64,000 nucleotides of DNA from Cohnella faecalis (GCF_003570905.1 NZ_QXJM01000023.1:124001-188000); one strand, 5' to 3'. Counted from the first letter of the stretch, positions 55,159-63,772 are shown. Numbers and translations: made by a program. The notes: generated from the letters alone by a model not told the origin.

Positions 55159-57165
55159 ATAGCCGTAGAATTAAGACCGCTTGGCGTCGCATGCAACATT
55201 TCTTGTCACTACTGCTATCAGAATCCGCAGCGGGAAGCCGGCAACGTGCCCCATTCGTACGATTTGGAGCGAATGAAGAAAGCCGTCGAACGGGAAGGGG
55301 GTCCCTTCACGCTGTTCGGCGGAGAAGCGCTGCTTATCCCGATCAAAGATTTGGAGGAGCTGTTTCGCTGGGGACAGGAGAAATACGGACACACATCGCT
55401 TCAGACGAACGGCGTCCTCATTGACGACGAACGGCTTGCACTGTTCAAAAAATACAACGTATACGTGGGCGTCTCGATCGACGGCCCCGACGAGCTCAAC
55501 GATTTGCGCTGGCAAATCAATCAGGAGCGAACCCGCCGCAGCACGGAACGCACGATAGCCAACATTATTCGATTGTGCCGCGAGCACAGACCGCCCGGAC
55601 TAATCGTTACGCTGCATCGGATCAACGCATCGGCAGAGCGGCTGCCGCGGCTTCATGAGTGGATTCGCGAGCTGGACGCTCACGGAATTCGCTCGGTTAG
55701 ACTTCATTTGCTGGAGTCGGAAACGGAAAGCATACGCGAGAAATACGGCTTAACCGACGAGGAGAACGTGCAAGCGCTCCTTGGCTTTGCAGAGCTGCAA
55801 AAAGAGCTGAAAAACATTCGCTTCGACGTGCTGGACGAGATGGAACGCGGGCTTATGGGACGCGACGGTGCGACCTCCTGCGTCTGGCACGCATGCGATC
55901 CTTACTCGACAATGGCCGTTCGCGGAGTGGAAGGAAACGGGCAATCGAGCAATTGCGGCCGAACGAACAAGGACGGCATCGATTTTATTAAAGCGGACAA
56001 GCCCGGATTTGAACGGTATACGGCGCTCTATAACACGCCGCAAGAAGAGGGCGGCTGCAAAGGCTGCCGGTTTTTCCTCATGTGCAAAGGCCAGTGTCCG
56101 GGGACGGCCATCGATGGAGATTGGCGCAACCGTTCGGAATTGTGCGAGGTATGGACACAATTGTTCATCCATGCGGAAAAGCAGCTCATTGCAAGCGGTC
56201 AGGTTCCTCTCTCCATCGATCCGAGACGACCGCGGCTGGAGCGTCAGATGGTAGCGTTGTGGAAGCGGGGAAAGAATAGTTCGATTCAGCAGCTTCTAAA
56301 GCTGCAACAGCCTTCATTGGACGATCTTCCAGACTGCGAGAGCATGGAGAAGGAAGCGTCGTCACTGGAACGATTTTTCCGCTTTGCATTTGTGGGCGAA
56401 TCGCAAAGGGCAGTATGGGCTCCCCGTCTAACGGCGATTCGATCGGCGCTTGCCCGGATTGAAGTTCTCGCTGTAGCGAAAAAAATGGCGAATGCCGTGA
56501 TCGTTCATTTAGAGCCTGCGGAAGTGTTTCAATTTCATCAATATGCCGCAGAGCATGGACTGCATTGCCGACTGCTGAACGAAGGGCGCAGGGAACGCTG
56601 GGCACGGCTAATCGTCGGCAGTCAGGAAGTCGTTGCGGCTGGCGAACGTTGGACTTCAAACGCGACGGAAAGCCGCTTGCCGCAGCTGCCGATTATGCCG
56701 ATCTGCTGCCGACAGGCGAATGAAGAGAGGCTTCGTGCGGGCATTATCGATCCCGTCTGGCATGCCGCCGCTAGTGTTGGCTCGGACGAGGAGGCCGTAG
56801 ATCAAGTAGATGTGAAAGGCCGGAATGCTCTCAATCCATTCCTTCGTCCGCTGGGAGCGAATTTGCTAGGTTATCAGCCTTGCTCGTTCGCTTGCGAAGA
56901 AAGCCGCTCCGTGGAGTCGGCCAAGCTTGCACTGGGAAGAGAAGCCGGGCTGCACGAGGAGATGGACTGGCTGGAAGAGATGCTGCAATGGCCTGTCGAA
57001 TGGAAATCGCTGCACGGCATTGCGGAAGTAAAGACAGGGATTCTTCGGTACCAATACCATACCGACTACTCGTCCAAAGCTTTGAAGATCCGATACCACG
57101 GAAGCTCGCTCGCTTCCGATGCGGCCCAAGGACTGTCTTTTGCTTACAGGCGTCCGCGCAGATAA
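55159..57165 (+). CDS. Radical SAM/SPASM peptide-modifying enzyme with extra C-terminal region, AUA start
   Basis: From an ATA at 55159 the 668-residue protein begins IAVELRPLGVACNISCHYCY. The radical SAM cluster motif CX3CX2C is at 12-19, followed by TLFGGEALL and SIDGPDELND. A SPASM domain (about 255-350) supplies auxiliary-cluster cysteines: SNCGR, GCKGCRFFLMCKGQCPG and ELCEVW. The C-terminal 300 residues are unrecognised, with NPFLRPLGANLLGYQPCSFA and WPVEWKSLHGIAEVKTGIL. No ATG, GTG or TTG exists before the CX3CX2C motif; AGGAGG lies 9 bases before the ATA. SPASM enzymes modify ribosomal peptides, and the HxD tail two genes upstream is the obvious substrate. Confidence 0.88.
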   Translation: MAVELRPLGVACNISCHYCYQNPQREAGNVPHSYDLERMKKAVEREGGPFTLFGGEALLIPIKDLEELFRWGQEKYGHTSLQTNGVLIDDERLALFKKYNVYVGVSIDGPDELNDLRWQINQERTRRSTERTIANIIRLCREHRPPGLIVTLHRINASAERLPRLHEWIRELDAHGIRSVRLHLLESETESIREKYGLTDEENVQALLGFAELQKELKNIRFDVLDEMERGLMGRDGATSCVWHACDPYSTMAVRGVEGNGQSSNCGRTNKDGIDFIKADKPGFERYTALYNTPQEEGGCKGCRFFLMCKGQCPGTAIDGDWRNRSELCEVWTQLFIHAEKQLIASGQVPLSIDPRRPRLERQMVALWKRGKNSSIQQLLKLQQPSLDDLPDCESMEKEASSLERFFRFAFVGESQRAVWAPRLTAIRSALARIEVLAVAKKMANAVIVHLEPAEVFQFHQYAAEHGLHCRLLNEGRRERWARLIVGSQEVVAAGERWTSNATESRLPQLPIMPICCRQANEERLRAGIIDPVWHAAASVGSDEEAVDQVDVKGRNALNPFLRPLGANLLGYQPCSFACEESRSVESAKLALGREAGLHEEMDWLEEMLQWPVEWKSLHGIAEVKTGILRYQYHTDYSSKALKIRYHGSSLASDAAQGLSFAYRRPRR

Positions 57166-57201
57166 ATCGAATACCATTTCACGAAAAAGGCGGTTGAACG
57201 A

Positions 57202-58491
57202 ATGGAAACGAACGAGGAATTGAAATTGGGCTTTAGCATCGATTGGAATACCGCAATGAAAGAAATTAGCGTCGATTTTTCCGCAGCCATACCGGCAATT
57301 GGCGGCGCGATCAGCTTGTTGCTAAAGATTTTTTGGCCGGCAAGCAGCGAGAATATTTGGGACGCTATCAAGGATCAAGTTAAGAGCTTGGTTGACGAAG
57401 CAATTCTGAACAAAGAGATGGAAGAACGCAACGCGGAGCTGAACGGCTTGCGCGATACGATGACCCACTACACAGCCGCCAAAAGTAATGAAAAAGGCGC
57501 ATTGATGGCCAATTTAATCGGCAAGACGGACGATTTGTACGAAAAGCTAACGAAATCGTCCAACCAAATTCATCTTATTCCTTTTACGGTTGCCGCATCG
57601 CAGCTGCACCTTATTATTCTTCGGGAAAGACTGGAACATGGCATCGAAATGTATAAGGAGGACAACACGCAGCAGTGGGAAGAAGAGTTGAAAACGATGT
57701 ACAACAACTACTTTGAATTTTTCAAGAAAATTTACCCTCAATGGCTTTCCTGGAGAAGCAGTAAAATTGTAGTAAATTGCTATACCGATAAAAATCCGAC
57801 CACAATCCCGCCGTTTTTTTATTGGACTTCGCATGGAGAAGTTTCCGACCAAATAACGGGTGAGCATCTGAGCTTTTCGAAAGATTGGCTGGATAGCGCG
57901 GAATATTTTAGACCCGCCTGCAACGCTCACGCCGAAAGAATGAGGAATCAGGCCATAGCGCAAATGGCGGGAACGCTTACGACTACGTTCGGGCTGCACC
58001 GTTATCTAAAGGGAAGAGAGAACGATCCGCCCATTGTGGACGAAAATTTGAAGGTGATTTACCAAGGTCCATACGGCGGCAGCAAGCTGGACGTTACCGA
58101 CCAGCCGGGAAAAATAATCGAAATTAATGTAAGAGAATGGAATTCAATCGATTGCATTCAGTTTATCTATTCGGACCATCAGGGCCATTCTATCGGAAAT
58201 CCGGGAGGCGGGGCTCCTCATTCGTTCAGCGCTACAGACAGCAAATATTTTAACGGAATCAAGATGAAGTTTGATAAGGGCGTTATGTGTCAAATCGAAT
58301 TGGTCTATTCGGACGGGACTTCTTCAGGGCCGCTAGGGAATAGAGGGGGATGGTCCGGCCAAGATTATGACTCTACGGTCGACTCCGCGTATCGATTAAG
58401 CGGAGGGAGCTTTACCAAAGGAAACGGACCGTCAGGCACTGTCGGACCATCGGCCATTAGATTGGAATATCGACATCATTCGACACTTTAG
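57202..58491 (+). CDS. Cry-toxin-like helical domain fused to a jacalin-like lectin
   Basis: A 429-residue protein. The N-terminal part (about 25-255) matches the helical pore-forming domain of insecticidal delta-endotoxins: AIPAIGGAISLLLKIFWPAS, WDAIKDQVKSLVDEAILNKE and the FTVAASQLHLIILRERL helix. The C-terminal part (about 285-395) is a jacalin-type beta-prism: GPYGGSKLDVTD, IDCIQFIYSDHQGHSIGNPG and FNGIKMKFDKGVMCQIELVY. No signal peptide. It lies 36 bases after the radical SAM gene and ends the cassette at a terminator. Pore formation with sugar targeting is the family-based guess. Confidence 0.82.
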   Translation: METNEELKLGFSIDWNTAMKEISVDFSAAIPAIGGAISLLLKIFWPASSENIWDAIKDQVKSLVDEAILNKEMEERNAELNGLRDTMTHYTAAKSNEKGALMANLIGKTDDLYEKLTKSSNQIHLIPFTVAASQLHLIILRERLEHGIEMYKEDNTQQWEEELKTMYNNYFEFFKKIYPQWLSWRSSKIVVNCYTDKNPTTIPPFFYWTSHGEVSDQITGEHLSFSKDWLDSAEYFRPACNAHAERMRNQAIAQMAGTLTTTFGLHRYLKGRENDPPIVDENLKVIYQGPYGGSKLDVTDQPGKIIEINVREWNSIDCIQFIYSDHQGHSIGNPGGGAPHSFSATDSKYFNGIKMKFDKGVMCQIELVYSDGTSSGPLGNRGGWSGQDYDSTVDSAYRLSGGSFTKGNGPSGTVGPSAIRLEYRHHSTL

Positions 58492-58507
58492 GTTATTTGA
58501 TATTGTG

Positions 58508-58537
58508 GAAAGAACCGGTTATTTAGACGGTTCTTTC
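58508..58537 (+). terminator. Terminator after the cassette
   Basis: GAAAGAACCG pairs perfectly with CGGTTCTTTC and leads into a T-rich run. Confidence 0.85.
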
Positions 58538-58612
58538 CTATTTATTCATCAAATTGCGATAAAAGTAGTTCGTATTTCATGTGCCTAAGGTCATGTTTTT
58601 TATTGTTTGTAG

Positions 58613-58684
58613 TTGACAACATATTCCTTTCGATGAGATAATGACTTCGACATAATAATTCAATTTGTGCAAACGTTTTACCAA
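58613..58684 (+). promoter_or_regulatory. Amylase promoter and cre/LacI-type operator
   Basis: TTGACA (58613-58618) and GATAAT (58637-58642) are 18 bases apart, a good sigma-A promoter. About 25 bases downstream of the -10 is GTGCAAACGTTTTACC (58667-58682), close to cre and LacI-family operators centred on AAACGTTT. Its position would block elongation or initiation, as expected for glucose or malto-oligosaccharide control of an amylase. The match to the cre consensus is imperfect. The remaining 340-base leader holds no gene. Confidence 0.55.
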
Positions 58685-58808
58685 AGTTGCGCACTTGTAC
58701 TAGAAGGTGATTTGTAAGCGTTTAAGAGAGAGCTGGAAGCTTTTTTTTAGACTTGAATTGTAAGCGGATACATTACATTTTTTATGGCACGTTGGAATGA
58801 AATTTTAG

Positions 58809-58846
58809 TTTTTTACAGCCAATTCACTGCTCGTTGGCTGCAAAAA
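58809..58846 (+). other. 5' UTR hairpin just upstream of the amylase ribosome binding site
   Basis: TTTTTACAGCCAA pairs with TTGGCTGCAAAAA around an 11-base loop, a 12-13 base-pair stem with one mismatch, 17 bases before AAAGGAG. It may stabilise the mRNA or modulate translation; there is no T tract to suggest termination. Confidence 0.55.
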
Positions 58847-58876
58847 TAAACTTTTATTTTGTAAAGGAGTGTTGTT

Positions 58877-61800
58877 ATGAAGAAAAAAACAAGATCGTTA
58901 TGGAGCATAGTTCTATTTCTAGCCTTAGTGCTGCAAGCTTTGAACTTTACTCCAGCAGTTCAGGGAAGCGCATCCGCGGCTGCGTCCGAGGAATACGGAC
59001 TCCCGGCAAATACGAAAGACGGGCTTATCTTCCACGCTTGGAACTGGTCGTTCGACACGATCAAGGCAAATATGCCAGCTATTGCGGCGGCAGGCTACAA
59101 ATCCGTACAAACTTCTCCGATTCAAGGCAACAAAGAGAATTTGATGGAAGGAAGCAAATGGTGGGTTCTGTACCAACCTACCAACTTCAAAATCGGCAAT
59201 GCGCAGCTCGGCAATAGAGATCAATTCAAGGCGATGTGCGATGTAGCCGAGCAGTACGGCATCAGCGTTATCGTCGACGTAGTAGCGAACCATACAGGCA
59301 ACGCGGGCGGCGGCAGCTTGGAGTACACTCCGGCAACCAATGTCGATCCGGTTATTCGAAACAACCCGTCTTTCTGGCATGAGGCAAGAGGAGTCAGCGA
59401 CTGGGGCAAGAGATGGGAAGTTACCCATTGGGGCATCGGTCTTCCCGACCTGAACACGTCCAACCAAGATTTGCAAAACATAATCATCGGTTTCTTGAAC
59501 GATGCAATCGCGCTCGGCGCGGACGGCTTCCGGTTTGACGCCGCCAAACATATCGAGCTTCCTAACGAAGACGGCGGTTCGAACTTCTGGCCTCGCGTGC
59601 TCGGCAGCTTGAGCAAACAAAACCTTTATATCTACGGCGAGGTGCTCCAAGGGGGAGCGGACAACTTTGCCGGCTATGCGGGTTACATGAATTTGACAGC
59701 TTCTGCCTACGGACATGATCTCATCAAAGCGGTAGGCTTCGGCGCCAACAAAAACGTTGACCTTGCTAGATCCTACAGCTCTGCCGGAGTCAGCTCCTCC
59801 AAGCTCGTAACGTGGGTTGAATCGCATGATACTTATGCGAACGACAAAAGCGAAACGACGTATATGACCGACTGGCAAATTAAAATGGGATGGGCTCTCA
59901 TTGCATCCCGCGCTGAGACAACTTCGCTGTTCCTGGCCCGTCCGGGCGGAAGCGGCAAGTTCGGAACGGGTCTCGGCCAGGCTGGCAAAGAAACGTGGAA
60001 AGATGCGGACGTTGCCGCAGTCAACAAATTCCACAATGCAATGGTAGGTCAAGGCGAGTATTTGAGAACGATCAGCAGCGATCTTATGTTGATCGAGCGC
60101 GGAACGAAAGGGATGACGATCGTCAACCTTGGCGGCGACGCTTCTATCAACTCCGTAACAAATCTCGCAAGCGGCACTTACGTCAACCAAGCTACGGGCG
60201 GCGGCACGTTCACCGTAGCGAACGGTAGAATTACCGGCAACATCGGCGGCGGCAAAATCGCTGTTCTATATCAAGAAGTGAAGCCTACTCCTAAGGTTTC
60301 AATCGACGCTCAAGAAGGCGGATTCTACACCGATTCTTTGACCGTTAAGATGACCTATTCGGATACTGTCAGCGCTTCGTACTCGCTTAACAACGGAACG
60401 CAAACGGCTCTTAACTCGGGCGATACCGTTACCTTCGGCGCAGGCGCAGCATTCGGTACGACATACTCGTTGAAAATCGTTGCGAACAATGCAGCAGGCC
60501 AAACGACGAAAACGTATACATTTACGAAAGAAGATCCGAATGCAGCACTGAAAGTTCATTTCTACAAGCCTTCCGGCTGGGGAACTCCTGGCATGTATTA
60601 CTACGACGATTCCGTAACGCCGACCAAAATTGGCGCAGCATGGCCGGGAACGGCGATGACGGATGAAGGCAACGGCTGGTACAGCACTCAAGTCGCTGGC
60701 TGGAAGCAAGCAAAAGTGATTTTCACCTCCGGCTCCAACCAAATTCCGGGCGCAAGCCAGCCGGGATACACTGTAACAGGTGAAAAATGGATCAAGGACG
60801 GCGTCATTCACACTTCGAATCCAGACGTAGTAATCAAGACTCCAACCGTTTCTATCGACAAGGCTGAAGGCGCTTTCTACACGGATAGTCTGGACGTCAC
60901 GATCAGCTACAACGATGCGACTGCAGCAACTTATTCGTTGAATGGCGGCGCTCCGGTAAGCTTTACTTCCGGACAAAAAGCTACCTTCGGCGCAGGAGCC
61001 GCATACGGCACGACGTACACGTTGAACGTAACCGCTTCCAATGCGGACAAAACGACAACGAAATCGTACTCGTTCACCAAAACGAAAACGGCTCTTCCTG
61101 CTCCGACGATTTCCATCGACAAAGCGGAAGGCACTTTCTACGGCAACAGCCTGGAAGTTACCGTCAGCTACGCGAATGCCGACGGTGCGACCTACACGTT
61201 GAACGGCGGAGCGCAAACGAATGTTGCTTCCGGTCAGAAGATTACGATCGGCGCAGACGGCGCGTTCGGCACGAAGTATACGCTGATCGTCACTGCATCC
61301 AATGAAGACAAATCGACGACCAAAACGTTCACGTTCACCAAAGAAGATCCGAACGCTGGCTTAAGCATCCATTTCTACAAGCCATCCGGTTGGGGCACGC
61401 CTAACATCTATTACTACAACGATTCCGTAACGCCGACTAAAATTGGCGTAGCATGGCCTGGAGTAGCAATGACGGATGAAGGCAACGGCTGGTACGTATT
61501 CCGTGTAACGGGCTGGACGCAAGGCAAAGTGATTTTCAACTCCGGAAGCAACCAAATTCCGGGCGCAAGCCAGCCTGGCTATGCGGTAACGGGCGAAAAA
61601 TGGATCAAGAACGGCGTTATCTACCAATCCAACCCTGATACCGTCATTCCGGAGAACAAAACTCCGACAATAACGATTGACAAATCGGAAGGTTCTTTCA
61701 ACAGCGACAGTTTGAACGTCGCGATCACCTTGAAGGATGCAACGTCTGCAACTTACTCGCTTAACGGCGGCGCACCGGTATCGTTCACGTCCGGTCAACA

Positions 61801-62497
61801 AGTTGCTATCGGCGCAGGCGATGCGTTTGGAACCACTTATACGTTGTCTGTGACTGCTATCAACATTGACAAAACAGCGACGAAAACGTACACGTTTAAG
61901 AAAGAAGAAGAACAAGCCATTACGGTTCGTTATTACAAACCGGACGGCTGGGGCACTCCTAACATCTATTACTACGACGAGTCCGTAACGCCGACTAAAA
62001 TTGGCGTGGCATGGCCTGGAGTTGCTATGCAGAACGAAGGCAACGGCTGGTACTCCTACAAGTTGACCGGCTGGAGCAAAGCGAACGTCATTTTCAACAG
62101 CGGCGGGCAACAAACTCCTGCTTCTGGCCAAGCCGGCTATCTCGTAACGAAGAGCGTCTGGATCAAAAACGGCGTGATCACCGATCAAGAGCCTGTTCAA
62201 AAAACGGTCGCCGTCACGTTTACTATTAAGAACGCTACGACTGTTTCTGGACAAAGCATCTATCTGGTAGGCAACGTTGCGGAGCTTGGCAATTGGGCTC
62301 CAGCTAGTGCAATCGCGACTACGGCCTCGACTTATCCGACTTGGAAGGTTACGGTCAACCTGGTTGAAGGTACGAAGATCGAGTTCAAAGCGATTAAGAA
62401 GAACGCTAGCAACGGTGTTGTGTGGGAAAGCGGTCAAAATCGCAGCTATACCGTATCATCCAGCAATCCTACAGTAGAGTTTAATTTCAACAATTAA
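58877..62497 (+). CDS. Secreted GH13 alpha-amylase with multiple starch-binding modules
   Basis: A 1206-residue exported amylase that cleaves alpha-1,4-glucan bonds. Signal peptide about 1-34. The GH13 barrel (about 40-465) keeps VDVVANHTG, nucleophile D221 in GFRFDAAKH, acid/base E255 in YGEVLQ and D318 in VESHDTY. Then four Ig-like beta-sandwich repeats (starting near 473, 656, 743 and 930; GAFYTDSLDVTISY type), three CBM26-like starch-binding modules (about 555-650, 826-921, 1013-1107; HFYKPSGWGTP) and a CBM20-like module (about 1110-1206; IYLVGNVAELGNW). The start follows AAAGGAG. The next gene encodes another starch-binding-type protein. Confidence 0.95.
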   Translation: MKKKTRSLWSIVLFLALVLQALNFTPAVQGSASAAASEEYGLPANTKDGLIFHAWNWSFDTIKANMPAIAAAGYKSVQTSPIQGNKENLMEGSKWWVLYQPTNFKIGNAQLGNRDQFKAMCDVAEQYGISVIVDVVANHTGNAGGGSLEYTPATNVDPVIRNNPSFWHEARGVSDWGKRWEVTHWGIGLPDLNTSNQDLQNIIIGFLNDAIALGADGFRFDAAKHIELPNEDGGSNFWPRVLGSLSKQNLYIYGEVLQGGADNFAGYAGYMNLTASAYGHDLIKAVGFGANKNVDLARSYSSAGVSSSKLVTWVESHDTYANDKSETTYMTDWQIKMGWALIASRAETTSLFLARPGGSGKFGTGLGQAGKETWKDADVAAVNKFHNAMVGQGEYLRTISSDLMLIERGTKGMTIVNLGGDASINSVTNLASGTYVNQATGGGTFTVANGRITGNIGGGKIAVLYQEVKPTPKVSIDAQEGGFYTDSLTVKMTYSDTVSASYSLNNGTQTALNSGDTVTFGAGAAFGTTYSLKIVANNAAGQTTKTYTFTKEDPNAALKVHFYKPSGWGTPGMYYYDDSVTPTKIGAAWPGTAMTDEGNGWYSTQVAGWKQAKVIFTSGSNQIPGASQPGYTVTGEKWIKDGVIHTSNPDVVIKTPTVSIDKAEGAFYTDSLDVTISYNDATAATYSLNGGAPVSFTSGQKATFGAGAAYGTTYTLNVTASNADKTTTKSYSFTKTKTALPAPTISIDKAEGTFYGNSLEVTVSYANADGATYTLNGGAQTNVASGQKITIGADGAFGTKYTLIVTASNEDKSTTKTFTFTKEDPNAGLSIHFYKPSGWGTPNIYYYNDSVTPTKIGVAWPGVAMTDEGNGWYVFRVTGWTQGKVIFNSGSNQIPGASQPGYAVTGEKWIKNGVIYQSNPDTVIPENKTPTITIDKSEGSFNSDSLNVAITLKDATSATYSLNGGAPVSFTSGQQVAIGAGDAFGTTYTLSVTAINIDKTATKTYTFKKEEEQAITVRYYKPDGWGTPNIYYYDESVTPTKIGVAWPGVAMQNEGNGWYSYKLTGWSKANVIFNSGGQQTPASGQAGYLVTKSVWIKNGVITDQEPVQKTVAVTFTIKNATTVSGQSIYLVGNVAELGNWAPASAIATTASTYPTWKVTVNLVEGTKIEFKAIKKNASNGVVWESGQNRSYTVSSSNPTVEFNFNN

Positions 62498-62516
62498 ACC
62501 GAATTTGCAGAAATAC

Positions 62517-62547
62517 AAAAGACACTAACCTTGCGTTAGTGTCTTTT
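62517..62547 (+). terminator. Terminator after the amylase gene
   Basis: AAAAGACACTAAC pairs perfectly with GTTAGTGTCTTTT; the stem is AT-flanked so it may work on both strands. The 62548-62819 interval that follows has no gene and presumably the next promoter. Confidence 0.9.
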
Positions 62548-62819
62548 GTCATGTAATCGTTAACACGCATAATTCGACATCGTTCAACATAAATACTGTC
62601 TTTTTTACTATATACAGTAAATTCCACTAAAGTTATAGTGACAGTAGGAATCAATTTTCCAAATCGTTTGTTTAAATTTAAGGAATTGGTTCCGCTCATT
62701 CATAGGAGGGAGGGAAGATTTACTCGCTGTTGTTTTGTTGCAAGGAGTTGTTTTTTGCGCCGTGTCAGACTCGGTGTGAAGTAGAGAAAAAAAATATGGA
62801 TTAAGAGGAGAGACTACAC

Positions 62820-63581
62820 ATGAAAGCAATGAAAAAACTGGTAGCCAGCTTAATGATGTTCACTGTTATTTTCGGTATTTCCTTCGTAGGATCGGCGTTT
62901 GCATCCGGCAATGAGGTTAAACTTATCGACTCCACTGTTTTCACTTACAAATATGGCTATGTCTCGTTTAACGGCAATGTTGAAGTTGAAAACTTGGGCT
63001 ATTCGAAACAAGTTACCATTCATTACACGACGGACAACGTCACCTGGTACGATACAAGCGCCAGCTACGTGGGACCTACGGATGGCACCCATGAAAAATG
63101 GAGCTTCAATATTTCCACGAGCTCTTTTACAACGGATCATCCGGAATTGAAAACTCTCACTTTCATAAAGTTCGCAGTTAAGTATGAAGTGAATGGCAAC
63201 ACGTACTGGGACAACAACGGCGGTTCCGACTATTACAACGAACCGTATAGCTTTGGTTCGACTTCCCTTATTCTTGCCAAACCGAACCTGCTCGGCAACT
63301 ACGGCGAACTGACTAGCAGCGGAACTTTCGTAGGCAACGTATATGTTAAAGACTTGAGCCCGTCCAAGACGGTAAAAGTCAGATACTCAACCGACAACTG
63401 GGCAACTTACACAGAGGGATATGCAACTTATACCAGCGATGTCAATAATTTCGGCTCCGTGGAGCTCTGGAGCTTCAGCTTCAGCGTTCCTGGTGCAACC
63501 CATCTCGAGTATGCCTTTGCTGTAACGGTAGGCAGCACAACGTATTGGGATAACAACTATGGAAATAACTACTCGCAATAA
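62820..63581 (+). CDS. Small secreted protein of two CBM21-like carbohydrate-binding repeats
   Basis: A 253-residue exported protein: signal peptide (about 1-29, ending SAFA), then two homologous beta-sandwich repeats (about 33-140 and 148-253). Each has the CBM21/CBM53 pattern: KQVTIHYTTDNVTWYDTSAS and KTVKVRYSTDNWATYTEGYA, ending WDNNGGSDYYNEPY and WDNNYGNNY, where the aromatic and Asn residues form a glucan-binding site in the family. There is no catalytic domain. The start follows GAGGAG. Lying beside the amylase, it probably binds starch or glycogen outside the cell. Confidence 0.8.
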   Translation: MKAMKKLVASLMMFTVIFGISFVGSAFASGNEVKLIDSTVFTYKYGYVSFNGNVEVENLGYSKQVTIHYTTDNVTWYDTSASYVGPTDGTHEKWSFNISTSSFTTDHPELKTLTFIKFAVKYEVNGNTYWDNNGGSDYYNEPYSFGSTSLILAKPNLLGNYGELTSSGTFVGNVYVKDLSPSKTVKVRYSTDNWATYTEGYATYTSDVNNFGSVELWSFSFSVPGATHLEYAFAVTVGSTTYWDNNYGNNYSQ

Positions 63582-63604
63582 CTACTCGCTAACTTAATTA
63601 TTTC

Positions 63605-63659
63605 AGCAAAAGCAGGGTCAGAGGCGGTCTATTCCGCTTTTGATCCTGCTTTTTTGCTT
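63605..63659 (+). terminator. Terminator after the CBM21-like gene
   Basis: GCAAAAGCAGG and CCTGCTTTTTTGC form the outer stem of a long imperfect hairpin with GGCGG/CCGC inside. Confidence 0.8.
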
Positions 63660-63772
63660 GTCTCCTGCCCCTGCAAAATTCAAAATCAAAAAAATGGGGG
63701 TAAAGTACGCAAACTATACGTTTGAATTACCTGGATTTGTGAAAATGAAAAAAGTGTTGTGCGGTAGAAAGT

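Noticed and set aside
55246-57165. ATG at 55246 as the radical SAM start
   Set aside because: It would remove the CX3CX2C cluster motif and has no ribosome binding site; the ATA at 55159 keeps both.
58740-58755. AGCT-GGA-AGCT plus eight T as an attenuator in the amylase leader
   Set aside because: The stem is only about four base pairs, too weak to call a terminator.
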